Shown: positions 43,970-52,186 of the stretch, piece by piece
How positions within the stretch are numbered: the stretch's first letter is position 1
How the letters are laid out: the number at the start of each line of letters is the position of its first letter
Assembly: GCA_900473685.1 (NCBI GenBank)
Contig: UCNE01000003.1
Span: forward strand, 143,473-207,472
Reading direction: 5' to 3'
Origin: Hyphomicrobiales bacterium
GTDB taxonomy: Bacteria; Pseudomonadota; Alphaproteobacteria; Rhizobiales; Rhizobiaceae
Length of the DNA: 64,000 nucleotides
The notes under the pieces: generated by a model
Seen by the model: only the letters and a program-made list of their open reading frames with translations
What the model was told of the DNA's origin: nothing
Databases searched by the model: none
Made by a program: the position numbers and the translations under genes

Positions 43970-45226
43970 ATGATCGATCCGAAGTCAGCGCGGCGTGGCC
44001 TGTTCCTGGTCTTTCTCATCCTGTTCCTCGATATCATGGGCATCGCCATCATCGTGCCGGTGCTGCCCGCCTATCTGAAGGAACTGACCGGCGATACGAT
44101 CAGCGAGGCGGCGGTCGATGGCGGCTGGCTGCTCCTGGTCTATTCCGGCATGCAGTTCATCTTCGCGCCGCTGATCGGCAATCTGTCCGACCGTTTCGGC
44201 CGCCGGCCCGTCCTGCTTGCCTCGGTGCTGACGTTCGCGCTCGACAATCTCATTTGCGCGCTGGCAACAACCTACTGGATGCTGTTCGTCGGCCGGGTGC
44301 TGGCGGGCATCAGTGGCGCGAGCTTTTCGACGGCGGCCGCCTACATCGCCGATGTCAGCGACGACAGCAACCGTGCCAAGAACTTTGGGCTGATCGGTAT
44401 CGCCTTTGGCACCGGCTTTGCGCTCGGCCCTGTGCTCGGCGGCCTGCTCGGCGAGTTCGGCCCGCGCGTTCCCTTCTATGGTGCGGCTGCCCTGTCCTTC
44501 GTCAATTTCATCGTCGCCTGGTTCCTGCTGCCCGAAACGCTGGAAAGCCATAACCGCCGCCGCTTTGAATGGAAGCGCGCCAATCCACTCGGCGCGATAA
44601 AGCAGATGCGCAACTACCCCGGCATCGGCTGGGTGCTGCTGGTGTTCTTCCTGTTCTGGCAGGCGCATGCGGTCTATCCGGCCGTCTGGTCCTTCGTCGC
44701 CTCCTATCGTTATGACTGGAGCGAAGGACAGATCGGCCTGTCGCTCGGCATCTTCGGGATCTGCGGGGCTTTGGTGATGGGCTTTGTCCTGCCGAAGGCC
44801 ATTCCGCTGCTCGGCGAATGGAAGGCGGGAGCCGTCGGGTTGATCTTTACCGGCCTCGGCCTTGCCGGTTACGCGCTGTCGTTCCAGGGCTGGATGATCT
44901 ATGCGGTCATCCTTGCCACCTGCCTCGAAGCACTCGCCGATCCACCCTTGCGCAGTATTGCTTCGGCCAAGGTGCCACCGTCGGCGCAGGGCGAGTTGCA
45001 GGGCGCCCTGTCGAGCATTTCCAGCTTCACGACGATCCTCGGGCCGCTGATGTTCGCGCAAATCTTCAGCGTCTTCACGGCGCCGCAGGCACCCGTCACG
45101 TTTGCCGGCGCGCCCTATGTTCTGGGTGCCATCTTCGTTGCGCTGGCTATTGCCGTCTACATCCTGAAGGTGCGGCCGGCGCAGGCGCCAGTCGATGATG
45201 GTGGTGCCACCGGGCAGGCGGTTTGA
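43970..45226 (+). CDS. MFS exporter, TetA-like (DHA1 family)
   Basis: The 418-residue protein has twelve membrane segments, with LFLDIMGIAIIVPVLPAYLK in helix 1 and the A-motif GNLSDRFGRRPVLL between helices 2 and 3. ISGASFSTAAAYIADV covers helices 4/5. This is the pattern of tetracycline-type proton antiporters; chromosomal homologues have varied substrates. ATG 43970 follows AAGG by about 8 bases. Confidence 0.9.
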   Translation: MIDPKSARRGLFLVFLILFLDIMGIAIIVPVLPAYLKELTGDTISEAAVDGGWLLLVYSGMQFIFAPLIGNLSDRFGRRPVLLASVLTFALDNLICALATTYWMLFVGRVLAGISGASFSTAAAYIADVSDDSNRAKNFGLIGIAFGTGFALGPVLGGLLGEFGPRVPFYGAAALSFVNFIVAWFLLPETLESHNRRRFEWKRANPLGAIKQMRNYPGIGWVLLVFFLFWQAHAVYPAVWSFVASYRYDWSEGQIGLSLGIFGICGALVMGFVLPKAIPLLGEWKAGAVGLIFTGLGLAGYALSFQGWMIYAVILATCLEALADPPLRSIASAKVPPSAQGELQGALSSISSFTTILGPLMFAQIFSVFTAPQAPVTFAGAPYVLGAIFVALAIAVYILKVRPAQAPVDDGGATGQAV

Positions 45227-45398
45227 CCGGTTTCCCAGCGGTTTGCGCACGAAAAACGATCAAGTTTTGTGATGTTTGGATGAAAAAATAAGCACATTTG
45301 CCGTTCTGGCTGGTGCTTTTCAGCCGGTTGTTCTATTTCGAAATCTTCCGTCTTGCGGCCCATACCGGTTGCGACGAAGCCAAAGGCCTATCCTCATC

Positions 45399-46817
45399 AT
45401 GCTGACTTCAACCCAGAGCGACACGGGCGTCCGCACCGATAATTCCTGGTCCGCGCATTATCGCGCCACCATTGCCCTTGGCGTGCCCTTCGTCGGCGCC
45501 CAGCTGGCGCAGTTTGCCATCCATGCCACCGACGTCCTCATGGTCGGCCGTCTCGGCACGACCGAGCTTGCTGCAATGGTTCTCGCCGCCCAGATGTTCT
45601 TCACCATCTTCATTTTCGGCTCCGGCTTTGCCAATGCCGTCGTGCCGATCGTGGCGCAGGCCGAAGGCCGCGGTGATCGCGTTGCCGTGCGCCGGGCCGT
45701 GCGCATGGGCATGTGGGCCGTGCTCGGCTACGCCGTCATCATGGCGCCCGTCCTTTGGCAGGCTGAGCATGTGCTGCTGCTGCTGGGACAGAAGCCGGAA
45801 GTGGCAGCCCTTGCCGGAAGCTATCTGCACGTTGCGCTCTGGGGCATGTTCCCGGCGCTGCTGTTCATGGTTCTGCGCGGTTTTCTGAGTTCGCTGGAGC
45901 GGGCCGGCATCATCCTATACGTGACGATCATCGTGCTGCTTGCCAATGCCGCGCTCTGCTACGTGTTCATCTATGGCCATTTCGGCGCCCCGGCGCTCGG
46001 CATCGTCGGTGCCGGTATTTCGGCGCTGATCGTCAACACGCTGAGTTTCGTGCTGCTCTACATCTATATCCAGGCGCAGCCGCAGACCCGGGCCTATGAA
46101 ATTTTCGTGCGTTTCTGGCGGCCGGACTGGCCGGTGCTGAAGGATGTCGTCAAGCTCGGCCTGCCGATCGCCGTTACCATCCTTGCCGAAGTCAGCCTGT
46201 TCACCGTCGCCTCGCTGCTGATGGGCATGATCGGCACCGTCGAACTTGCTGCCCACGGCATTGCGCTGCAGTTTGCCTCCGTCGCCTTCATGGTGCCGCT
46301 CGGGCTGGCGCAGGTCGCCACCGTGCGTATCGGCCTTGCCCATGGCCGCCGTGATGCGGAGGGGATCAGGCGCGCGGCGATCGCCGTGTTTGTCATTGGC
46401 TGCGGCTTCGCCTTCATCGGCAGCGCCGTCTTTGCGATTTTCTCGCATGAGCTGGCGGCGATGTATCTCGATACCAACCGGCCGGATGCGGCCGAAGTGC
46501 TGGCCTATGCCGGTCCGCTGATCGTCATTGCCGGTGCGTTCCAGCTGGTCGATGGCGTCCAGGCGCTCGCTGCCGGCATGCTGCGTGGCCTAAAGGATAC
46601 GACCGTGCCCATGGTGCTGGCGCTGGTTTCCTACTGGCCGATCGGTTTTGTTGCTGCCTATCTGCTCGCCTTTCATTTCGGTTTCGGTGGCGTCGGCGTC
46701 TGGTATGGCTTCGTGCTCGGCCTGGCCGCCGCCAGCGTTTCGCTCACCTGGCGTTTCTTCCTCTTCCTGAAGCGGGAGCGCAAGCTGCTGGCCTTGCCGG
46801 CCGGAACTGTTTTGTGA
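45399..46817 (+). CDS. MATE-family multidrug exporter (NorM type)
   Basis: The 472-residue protein has twelve membrane segments in two MatE halves (first half VPFVGAQLAQFAIHATDVLM, second half VKLGLPIAVTILAEVSLFTV). It exports cationic drugs with Na+ or H+. It overlaps the following acetyltransferase gene (GTGA), so the two are coupled. The open frame above 45399 has no homologous character. Confidence 0.93.
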   Translation: MLTSTQSDTGVRTDNSWSAHYRATIALGVPFVGAQLAQFAIHATDVLMVGRLGTTELAAMVLAAQMFFTIFIFGSGFANAVVPIVAQAEGRGDRVAVRRAVRMGMWAVLGYAVIMAPVLWQAEHVLLLLGQKPEVAALAGSYLHVALWGMFPALLFMVLRGFLSSLERAGIILYVTIIVLLANAALCYVFIYGHFGAPALGIVGAGISALIVNTLSFVLLYIYIQAQPQTRAYEIFVRFWRPDWPVLKDVVKLGLPIAVTILAEVSLFTVASLLMGMIGTVELAAHGIALQFASVAFMVPLGLAQVATVRIGLAHGRRDAEGIRRAAIAVFVIGCGFAFIGSAVFAIFSHELAAMYLDTNRPDAAEVLAYAGPLIVIAGAFQLVDGVQALAAGMLRGLKDTTVPMVLALVSYWPIGFVAAYLLAFHFGFGGVGVWYGFVLGLAAASVSLTWRFFLFLKRERKLLALPAGTVL

Positions 46818-47383
46818 GCCGCGACATGCCGGAAGGCGGCCTGAACCTTCAGCCGGAACTGAACGGAGAAACACTGTTTCTACGTCCGCTGAAGGCCGAT
46901 GATTTCGACGGGCTCTACGCGGCCGGCAGCGATCCGGCCGTCTGGGCCGGGCACCCGGCCAAGGAACGGTACAAGCCGGAGATCTTCCGCCAGTATTTCG
47001 ATGCCCTGCTGGCCAGCCGGAGCACGCTGGTCTTCATCGACCGGGCGACGGGCAGACTGATCGGTTGCTCGCGCTATTACGTGGCGCCGGACCAGCCGCA
47101 GGCGGTATCGATCGGCTTCACCTTCCTCAACAATGCCTATTGGGGAGGGGCCACCAATTTCGAGATCAAGCGCCTGATGCTCGACCATGCCTTCAACAGC
47201 GTTGATGATGTCTGGTTTCACATCGACCCCACCAACATTCGCTCGCAGAAAGCCACCGCCAAGCTCGGCGCCGTGCATGCCTATGATGCGGTGCTCGATA
47301 TTTCCGGTTCGCCGGTCAACTGGATGTGCTTCCGGTTGACGCGGGATGCATGGGCGAAGGTGAGGTCGGCGCAGCGGCATTGA
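46814..47383 (+). CDS. GNAT acetyltransferase (ribosomal-protein type)
   Basis: The 189-residue protein resembles the RimJ/RimL group: LFLRPLKADDFDGLYAAGSD at the start, RATGRLIGCSRYYV, and VWFHIDPTNIRSQKATAKLG near the end. The substrate is unknown. GTG 46814 overlaps the MATE stop; ATG 46826 is an alternative. Confidence 0.87.
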   Translation: MSRDMPEGGLNLQPELNGETLFLRPLKADDFDGLYAAGSDPAVWAGHPAKERYKPEIFRQYFDALLASRSTLVFIDRATGRLIGCSRYYVAPDQPQAVSIGFTFLNNAYWGGATNFEIKRLMLDHAFNSVDDVWFHIDPTNIRSQKATAKLGAVHAYDAVLDISGSPVNWMCFRLTRDAWAKVRSAQRH

Positions 47384-47424
47384 GCCGGAAGCCGTTTTTC
47401 CGCCAGCCGCGCAATGGAGAGCAA

Positions 47425-47940
47425 ATGGAAAAAGGCCGGATCATTTTTCTGAATGGCACATCGAGCAGCGGCAAGACAACGCTGGCGCATGCTCTTCGCG
47501 AGGTGCTTGACGAACCATTCTGCTATTATGCGTCGGACCAACTGGCTGACGCTGGATTTCGAACCATCAAGCGCCGCATCCGGCACAACTCAGCGTCAGG
47601 GGAGCGGGGAAGATTTTTTGATGGTTTTCACCGGTCCATCGCAGCGTTTGCGCAGGCCGGAAATAACCTGATCGTTGAGCATATCATCGAAGAGCAGAGT
47701 TGGGCGGACCAGATGAAGGAGCTGTTTGCCGGTCTCGACGTGTTCTGGATTGGCGTGCATGCGCCAATCGAGGAGGTGGAACGCCGTGAGCGGGATAGAG
47801 GTAACCGGCAGATTGGCGAGGCCCGCTATCACCTGAAGACCCACGGTTTCTGCAGCTACGATCTCGACGTCGATACGAGCGAGCCGGCCGCCGATCTGGT
47901 CCAGAACATCGTTGCGGCATGGAACCGTCGCCGAACTTAG
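47425..47940 (+). CDS. Chloramphenicol 3-O-phosphotransferase-like kinase
   Basis: The 171-residue P-loop kinase has Walker A GTSSSGKT at 11-18. VEHIIEEQSWADQM and WIGVHAPIEEVERRERDRGN match the CPT-like lid and specificity region. The Streptomyces enzyme inactivates chloramphenicol; most bacterial homologues have no tested substrate. It lies behind an exporter and an acetyltransferase, a context that resembles a resistance patch. GGAGAGCAA precedes ATG 47425. Confidence 0.87.
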   Translation: MEKGRIIFLNGTSSSGKTTLAHALREVLDEPFCYYASDQLADAGFRTIKRRIRHNSASGERGRFFDGFHRSIAAFAQAGNNLIVEHIIEEQSWADQMKELFAGLDVFWIGVHAPIEEVERRERDRGNRQIGEARYHLKTHGFCSYDLDVDTSEPAADLVQNIVAAWNRRRT

Positions 47941-48058
47941 TGTGCTCTGACACGCATCTTTCTTTCTCAAACCTGGGTTGAAATCTGAACGCCGGTTCTT
48001 TTGTTCTTTATTTGTTCTATTTTTTCTGTCATCTTGCGGCGCTCAAAGGGAGGACGAA

Positions 48059-48442
48059 ATGACGGCATATGCAACTGTTGGAACACTGGATCACGCAACC
48101 TCGGTGGGGTTCTATGATGCGGTTCTTGCGACCATCGGCTGGAGCGCGCACGCAAACTATCCGGGTTGGCGCGGCTATACCTTGGGCGGCAGCGGGGAGG
48201 GATTCCTGCTCTGGGTTTGCGAACCGTTCAACCACGAACCGGCGACCCCCGGCAACGGCACCATGGTCGGCTTCATCGCGAAATCGCATGACGAGGTAGA
48301 AGCTTTTTACCACGCAGCACTCGCCAATGGTGGCAGCAGCGAGGGAGAGCCTGGGCCTCGTCCGCAATATGGCCCGAACTGGTATTCCGCCTATATGCGC
48401 GATCTGGCCGGCAACAAGCTTGCCATCGTCTTCAACGGTTGA
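48059..48442 (+). CDS. VOC-family protein (glyoxalase/bleomycin resistance fold)
   Basis: The 127-residue protein is one VOC module with SVGFYDAVLATIGWSAHANY near the N-terminus, GYTLGGSGEGFLLWV, and a C-terminal YMRDLAGNKLAIVFNG. Metal ligands are partly atypical because the usual start HxxxxVxD is replaced by TVGTLDHATS. ATG 48059 has a strong AGGGAGGACGAA site. Function unknown. It shares a bidirectional terminator with carA. Confidence 0.85.
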   Translation: MTAYATVGTLDHATSVGFYDAVLATIGWSAHANYPGWRGYTLGGSGEGFLLWVCEPFNHEPATPGNGTMVGFIAKSHDEVEAFYHAALANGGSSEGEPGPRPQYGPNWYSAYMRDLAGNKLAIVFNG

Positions 48443-48446
48443 ATCG

Positions 48447-48483
48447 AAAAGCCCCGGTACTCCATTGAGAGACCGGGGCTTTT
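48447..48483. terminator. Bidirectional terminator between VOC gene and carA
   Basis: A perfect 12-bp stem AAAAGCCCCGGT (48447-48458) with ACCGGGGCTTTT (48472-48483). A and T tracts on both sides let it stop transcription from either strand. Confidence 0.92.
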
Positions 48484-48504
48484 GGCATTTCAGGATGGTG
48501 GATT

Positions 48505-49710
48505 TCAGCGTTCGGCCAGTGCCGGTTCGCCCTTCTTCTCGCGCACCAGATTGATGAAGCGGCGGAAGAGGTAGTGGCTGTCCTGCGGGCCGGGCGAGGC
48601 TTCCGGGTGGTGCTGGACCGAAAATACCGGCTTGCCGGTCAGGCGCAGGCCGCAATTGGTGCCGTCGAACAGCGAAACGTGAGTCTCTTCAACGCCTTCC
48701 GGCAAGGACTTCGAATCCACCGCGAAGCCGTGGTTCATCGAGACGATCTCGACCTTGCCGGTCGTGTGATCCTTGACCGGATGGTTTGCGCCGTGATGGC
48801 CCTGGTGCATTTTCTCGGTCGTCGCGCCCAGCGCCAGGCCGAGCATCTGGTGGCCAAGGCAGATGCCGAACAGCGGGATGTCGCTCTTGATCAGCTGCTG
48901 GATGACGGGAACGGCATATTCGCCGGTTGCGGCCGGGTCGCCCGGGCCGTTGGACAGGAAGATGCCGTCCGGCTTCTGCGCCAGAACGTCTTCGGCCGAT
49001 GTCGTTGCCGGCATGACGGTAACCTTGCAGCCAAGGCCGGTGAACAGGCGCAGGATGTTGCGCTTCACACCGTAGTCGAGTGCGACGACATGGTGCGTCG
49101 TGTCGGCGTCGGCCAGTTCGTCAAAACCCTCGTTCCAAACCCAGGGCTTCTCGCTCCAGCGCGAGGTCTGGCCGGAGGAGGCGACCTTGGCGAGATCGAG
49201 ACCTTCAAGCCCGCTCCAGGCCTTGGCTTCGGCCTTCAGCGTCTCGATGTCGAAAACGCCGTTCGGGTCATGGGCGATCACCGCGTTCGGCGCGCCGTTC
49301 TCGCGGATCCAGGCGGTCAGCGCGCGGGTGTCGATGCCGCACATGCCGATGATGCCGCGGGCCTTCAGCCAGGCGTCGAGATGCTTTGCGGCGCGGTAGC
49401 TGGAAGGATCGGTGATGTCGGCCTTGAAGATGACGCCGACCGCGCCGTGGCGTGCTGCCGGCGTCAGGTCTTCGATGTCCTCGTCATTGGCGCCGATATT
49501 GCCGATATGCGGGAAGGTGAAGGTAACGATCTGGCCGAGATAGGACGGATCGGTCATGATCTCCTCGTAGCCGGTCAGCGCGGTGTTGAAGACCACTTCG
49601 GCCTGTACCTTGCCGGTGGCGCCGATGCCCTTGCCTTCGATGACGGTGCCATCGGCCAGAACGAGCAGGGCGGTTGGTTTTGCGGTGGTCCAGGGGGCTG
49701 TCGCGGTCAT
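48505..49710 (-). CDS. carA: Carbamoyl-phosphate synthase small subunit
   Basis: The 401-residue glutaminase subunit has the N-terminal CPSase domain (ALLVLADGTVIEGKGIG) and a class I amidotransferase domain. The nucleophile cysteine is in FGICLGHQMLGLA and His/Glu are in HHPEASPGP. It supplies ammonia to CarB. ATG 49710 (MTATAPW) has GGGA about 9 bases upstream; ATG 49719 is just after GGG and less likely. It is divergent from the GatB/YqeY gene. Confidence 0.96.
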   Translation of the reverse strand: MTATAPWTTAKPTALLVLADGTVIEGKGIGATGKVQAEVVFNTALTGYEEIMTDPSYLGQIVTFTFPHIGNIGANDEDIEDLTPAARHGAVGVIFKADITDPSSYRAAKHLDAWLKARGIIGMCGIDTRALTAWIRENGAPNAVIAHDPNGVFDIETLKAEAKAWSGLEGLDLAKVASSGQTSRWSEKPWVWNEGFDELADADTTHHVVALDYGVKRNILRLFTGLGCKVTVMPATTSAEDVLAQKPDGIFLSNGPGDPAATGEYAVPVIQQLIKSDIPLFGICLGHQMLGLALGATTEKMHQGHHGANHPVKDHTTGKVEIVSMNHGFAVDSKSLPEGVEETHVSLFDGTNCGLRLTGKPVFSVQHHPEASPGPQDSHYLFRRFINLVREKKGEPALAER

Positions 49711-49995
49711 TGTCTTCATCCCGTTCAGGCGGCGCGTCTCGGACGCTCCCCAAGGGAACGCCGTCCGGCCTTTGTGGTTTGCAGGCGGGCAGATGCGGGC
49801 GATGGGCGCGCGCTGTCAGGCCTGGTCACGATGTTGGTGCAGGTGACGGTCAATAACTGCAGTGTCCGGCAAGGTCAATCTTCAAGACGGCAGGATCGGT
49901 CTTTTCCTGCGGCTTTTCCTGCGCAAACACGCATTTCGTTTGCTCCCGCTCGTCCGGCTGGTTTATGAAACGCCATCAAACAGGAGAAGATGAAG

Positions 49996-50451
49996 ATGCG
50001 CGATCAACTCGCTGCCGCCCTCAAGGATGCGATGAAATCAAAGGACGCCCCGCGCCTTTCCACCATTCGCCTCATCCAGTCCGAGATCAAGACCCGTGAT
50101 ATCGCCAATCGCGGCGCCGGCAAGGGGGATGCGTCCGACGACGAAATCCTGCAGATCATGGCCAAGATGGTCAAGCAGCGCGAGGAATCGGCAAAGATCT
50201 ACGAAGACAATGCCCGCCCGGAACTGGCCGCCAAGGAGCGCGCCGAGATCGTTGTCGTTCAGGATTTCATGCCCAAGCAATTGAGCGAGGCCGAGATACG
50301 CTTGAATATCGCCGCTGCGATCACCGAGGCTGGCGCCGGCGGGATCAAGGACATGGGCAAGGTCATGGCGGTGCTGAAGGAGCGTTATGCCGGCCAGATG
50401 GATTTCGCCAAGGCGTCGTCCGTGCTCAAGGAACTGCTGACAGCCGGTTGA
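49996..50451 (+). CDS. GatB/YqeY domain protein
   Basis: The 151-residue protein is a stand-alone YqeY protein: MRDQLAAALKDAMKSKDAPR, EVVVVQDFMPKQLSEAE-like middle, and GGIKDMGKVMAVLKERYAG. The domain is the tRNA-binding tail of GatB; the free protein's role is uncertain. AGGAGA fits ATG 49996 better than ATG 49990. Its last 26 bases overlap the convergent gene at 50426. Confidence 0.92.
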   Translation: MRDQLAAALKDAMKSKDAPRLSTIRLIQSEIKTRDIANRGAGKGDASDDEILQIMAKMVKQREESAKIYEDNARPELAAKERAEIVVVQDFMPKQLSEAEIRLNIAAAITEAGAGGIKDMGKVMAVLKERYAGQMDFAKASSVLKELLTAG

Positions 50452-51322
50452 CGGCGGGGTTGTCTGCCGTTTCTTCCGGCGCGGCCAGCGCATGAAAGGC
50501 CGCGTCGATGATCGCGAATTTTTCCGCCTGGTAGGTCCGGTATTCGCGCACGAACCCTTGCGAAAGCCAGAGCATGTTCTTGCCGGCAGCGGTATCATGG
50601 CCAAGGCTGCCCATCTCTGCCGCCTTGTCCATCAGCCGCTTCAGGTGGGTTTTCGAAATCCGGTAGCGCTGGCAGATCTCAGCCGATGAGATTGGTCCGA
50701 TCCGGATGCGCGGTGCGTCTGGATCGAAATCCCTGATCAGGGCAATCAGGCAATCCATCACCACGCCGCCGGAATTGGCCCAGGTAAACAGATTGAACGT
50801 CTCGCCGGGATTGCGCACCGCGTGATTTTCCAGAATTCCCTGCGCGATGACGGGCTGCAGCCTTGCAAACAGCGCCGGGTTTTCTGCAAGCGCCACGGCC
50901 CTCTTGCCACTGTCCAGCATGTCGAGAATGGCAAGATGCGTGCAGAGCCATTTGACGACGGATTGCACCGCGACATCGGTCGGCTCCAGCGGCCGCATAC
51001 GATGATCAGGCGGATTGTCGGCCGCACGCGCGAAGCGATAGGCGAGCATTTCCTTGACGAAGGCGCCAGCGGTGTTGCGGCTGGCAATACCGTATTCCAC
51101 GGCGTTCGCAACAAAACGCCCGGCATAAAGGCCCTTGCCCGGATCGGCGCAGCGGTAGTGCAGCGACAGGCCCAGTTGCCCCATCAGCCAGCGCTGCTGC
51201 GAAGCAAAGATCGAGCTCAACCGCGGATTTTCCGCAAACTGCGCCGTCATCTGCCGTGCATTCTCCTGCATGGCGGCAAAAAAGACGCTGTTGGACACAA
51301 GATCGCTTGCAACGACGGGCAT
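50426..51322 (-). CDS. Unknown protein with a possible C-terminal winged helix
   Basis: The 298-residue soluble, mainly helical protein has no signal peptide. Residues about 210-240 (SSAEICQRYRISKTHLKRLM) look like a helix-turn-helix followed by a wing, so it may be a transcription regulator with an unfamiliar N-terminal sensor domain. I cannot name the family. It overlaps the end of the YqeY gene by 26 bases. Confidence 0.7.
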   Translation of the reverse strand: MPVVASDLVSNSVFFAAMQENARQMTAQFAENPRLSSIFASQQRWLMGQLGLSLHYRCADPGKGLYAGRFVANAVEYGIASRNTAGAFVKEMLAYRFARAADNPPDHRMRPLEPTDVAVQSVVKWLCTHLAILDMLDSGKRAVALAENPALFARLQPVIAQGILENHAVRNPGETFNLFTWANSGGVVMDCLIALIRDFDPDAPRIRIGPISSAEICQRYRISKTHLKRLMDKAAEMGSLGHDTAAGKNMLWLSQGFVREYRTYQAEKFAIIDAAFHALAAPEETADNPAVNRLSAVP

Positions 51323-51441
51323 CGGGCGGTTTCCGGAGGTTGGTCAGCAATTCATTGCCTGTTCTTTATCCGGCATCAACGGCCTATTCTGGGCATTTCT
51401 GCCCAGCGATCATGTTTGTCGAAGAATCGGGGCGCCCTCGG

Positions 51442-51777
51442 TTATCCGTTCTTGCGGTTCTTCTGCTCGGTCATGAAATGCCTGAGCACAGCATTCATCC
51501 GCGTCTGATAGCCCTTTCCGCTTTTCTTGAAGAAATCGATGATGTCTTCGTCGAGCCGGATCGAAACCGCCTTTTTCGGGGTCGGGTAGACGATCATCGC
51601 CTTCGACCAGTCGACATCCATGAATTCCGCCCAGTCGGGATCGTCCCGCATGGCCGCCATGATGTCCTCGTCGGTCAGGGCTGCGACGCGCGTCCAGTCG
51701 GTCAGGCTTTTTTCGCCACGTGCCCGCTTTTCGAGAATTTCATCGAGGGAAACTCTGGTGATAGATTCTTTGCTCAT
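51442..51777 (-). CDS. brnA: BrnA-family antitoxin
   Basis: The 111-residue protein has an N-terminal helical region and a C-terminal ribbon-helix-helix type end: KKAVSIRLDEDIIDFFKKSG and YQTRMNAVLRHFM. This is the BrnA signature; BrnA neutralises BrnT and represses the operon. It overlaps the toxin gene by 38 bases and lies downstream of it, the normal BrnT-BrnA order. Confidence 0.9.
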   Translation of the reverse strand: MSKESITRVSLDEILEKRARGEKSLTDWTRVAALTDEDIMAAMRDDPDWAEFMDVDWSKAMIVYPTPKKAVSIRLDEDIIDFFKKSGKGYQTRMNAVLRHFMTEQKNRKNG

Positions 51778-52030
51778 TTTTGTGCGCCGGCCGCGCCGAA
51801 ATGATCCTGCAGATTTCCCCGCGCATTACGTAGACCACTGTAATGATGCGGTTGGTATCTGGACAAATCGCCAACGTCTGGACTTCTCCGTTTCTGATGG
51901 ACTGAAATTCGATCCTGGGTTCTTGCAATGCAAGAATGGCATCTTCAAAATCGATGCCATGCTTTTCGATGTTGACGAGGCGCTTTTGGTCATCCCACTC
52001 AAAAGCCGTCAACGGTGCCGGGTCCGGCAT
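51740..52030 (-). CDS. brnT: BrnT-family ribonuclease toxin
   Basis: The 96-residue toxin starts FEWDDQKRLVNIEKHGIDFE, the WDxxKxxxNxxKHGIxF pattern of BrnT. A beta-sheet core follows, ending CRIISARPAHKNEQRIY with the conserved RxISAR. BrnT is a RelE-like mRNA-cleaving toxin. The pair lies between an unknown gene and dnaG. Confidence 0.9.
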   Translation of the reverse strand: MPDPAPLTAFEWDDQKRLVNIEKHGIDFEDAILALQEPRIEFQSIRNGEVQTLAICPDTNRIITVVYVMRGEICRIISARPAHKNEQRIYHQSFPR

Positions 52031-52186
52031 GGCTATTTTCCAACCGCGCTATCAAGCTCATCGCGACCATACGAATTGTATATACGCTCCGGAAGCCCGT
52101 CAACCTGTGAATTGCGGGTATGATGTGCCGCCTCTGTAGCGCGCGGGCGGTTTGCCGCCTATATGAAAGCCAGCCCAGAGGTATCC

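Noticed and set aside
47978..48058. In-frame TTG extension of the VOC gene that reads like a lipoprotein signal peptide (hydrophobic stretch ending LSSC).
   Set aside because: The ATG at 48059 has a strong AGGGAGGACGAA ribosome site, VOC proteins of this type start there, and TTG 47978 has no ribosome site. The lipobox look is probably due to the T-rich leader.
48574..49968. A 464-codon plus-strand frame opposite carA.
   Set aside because: Antisense shadow of carA; no ribosome site and no family.
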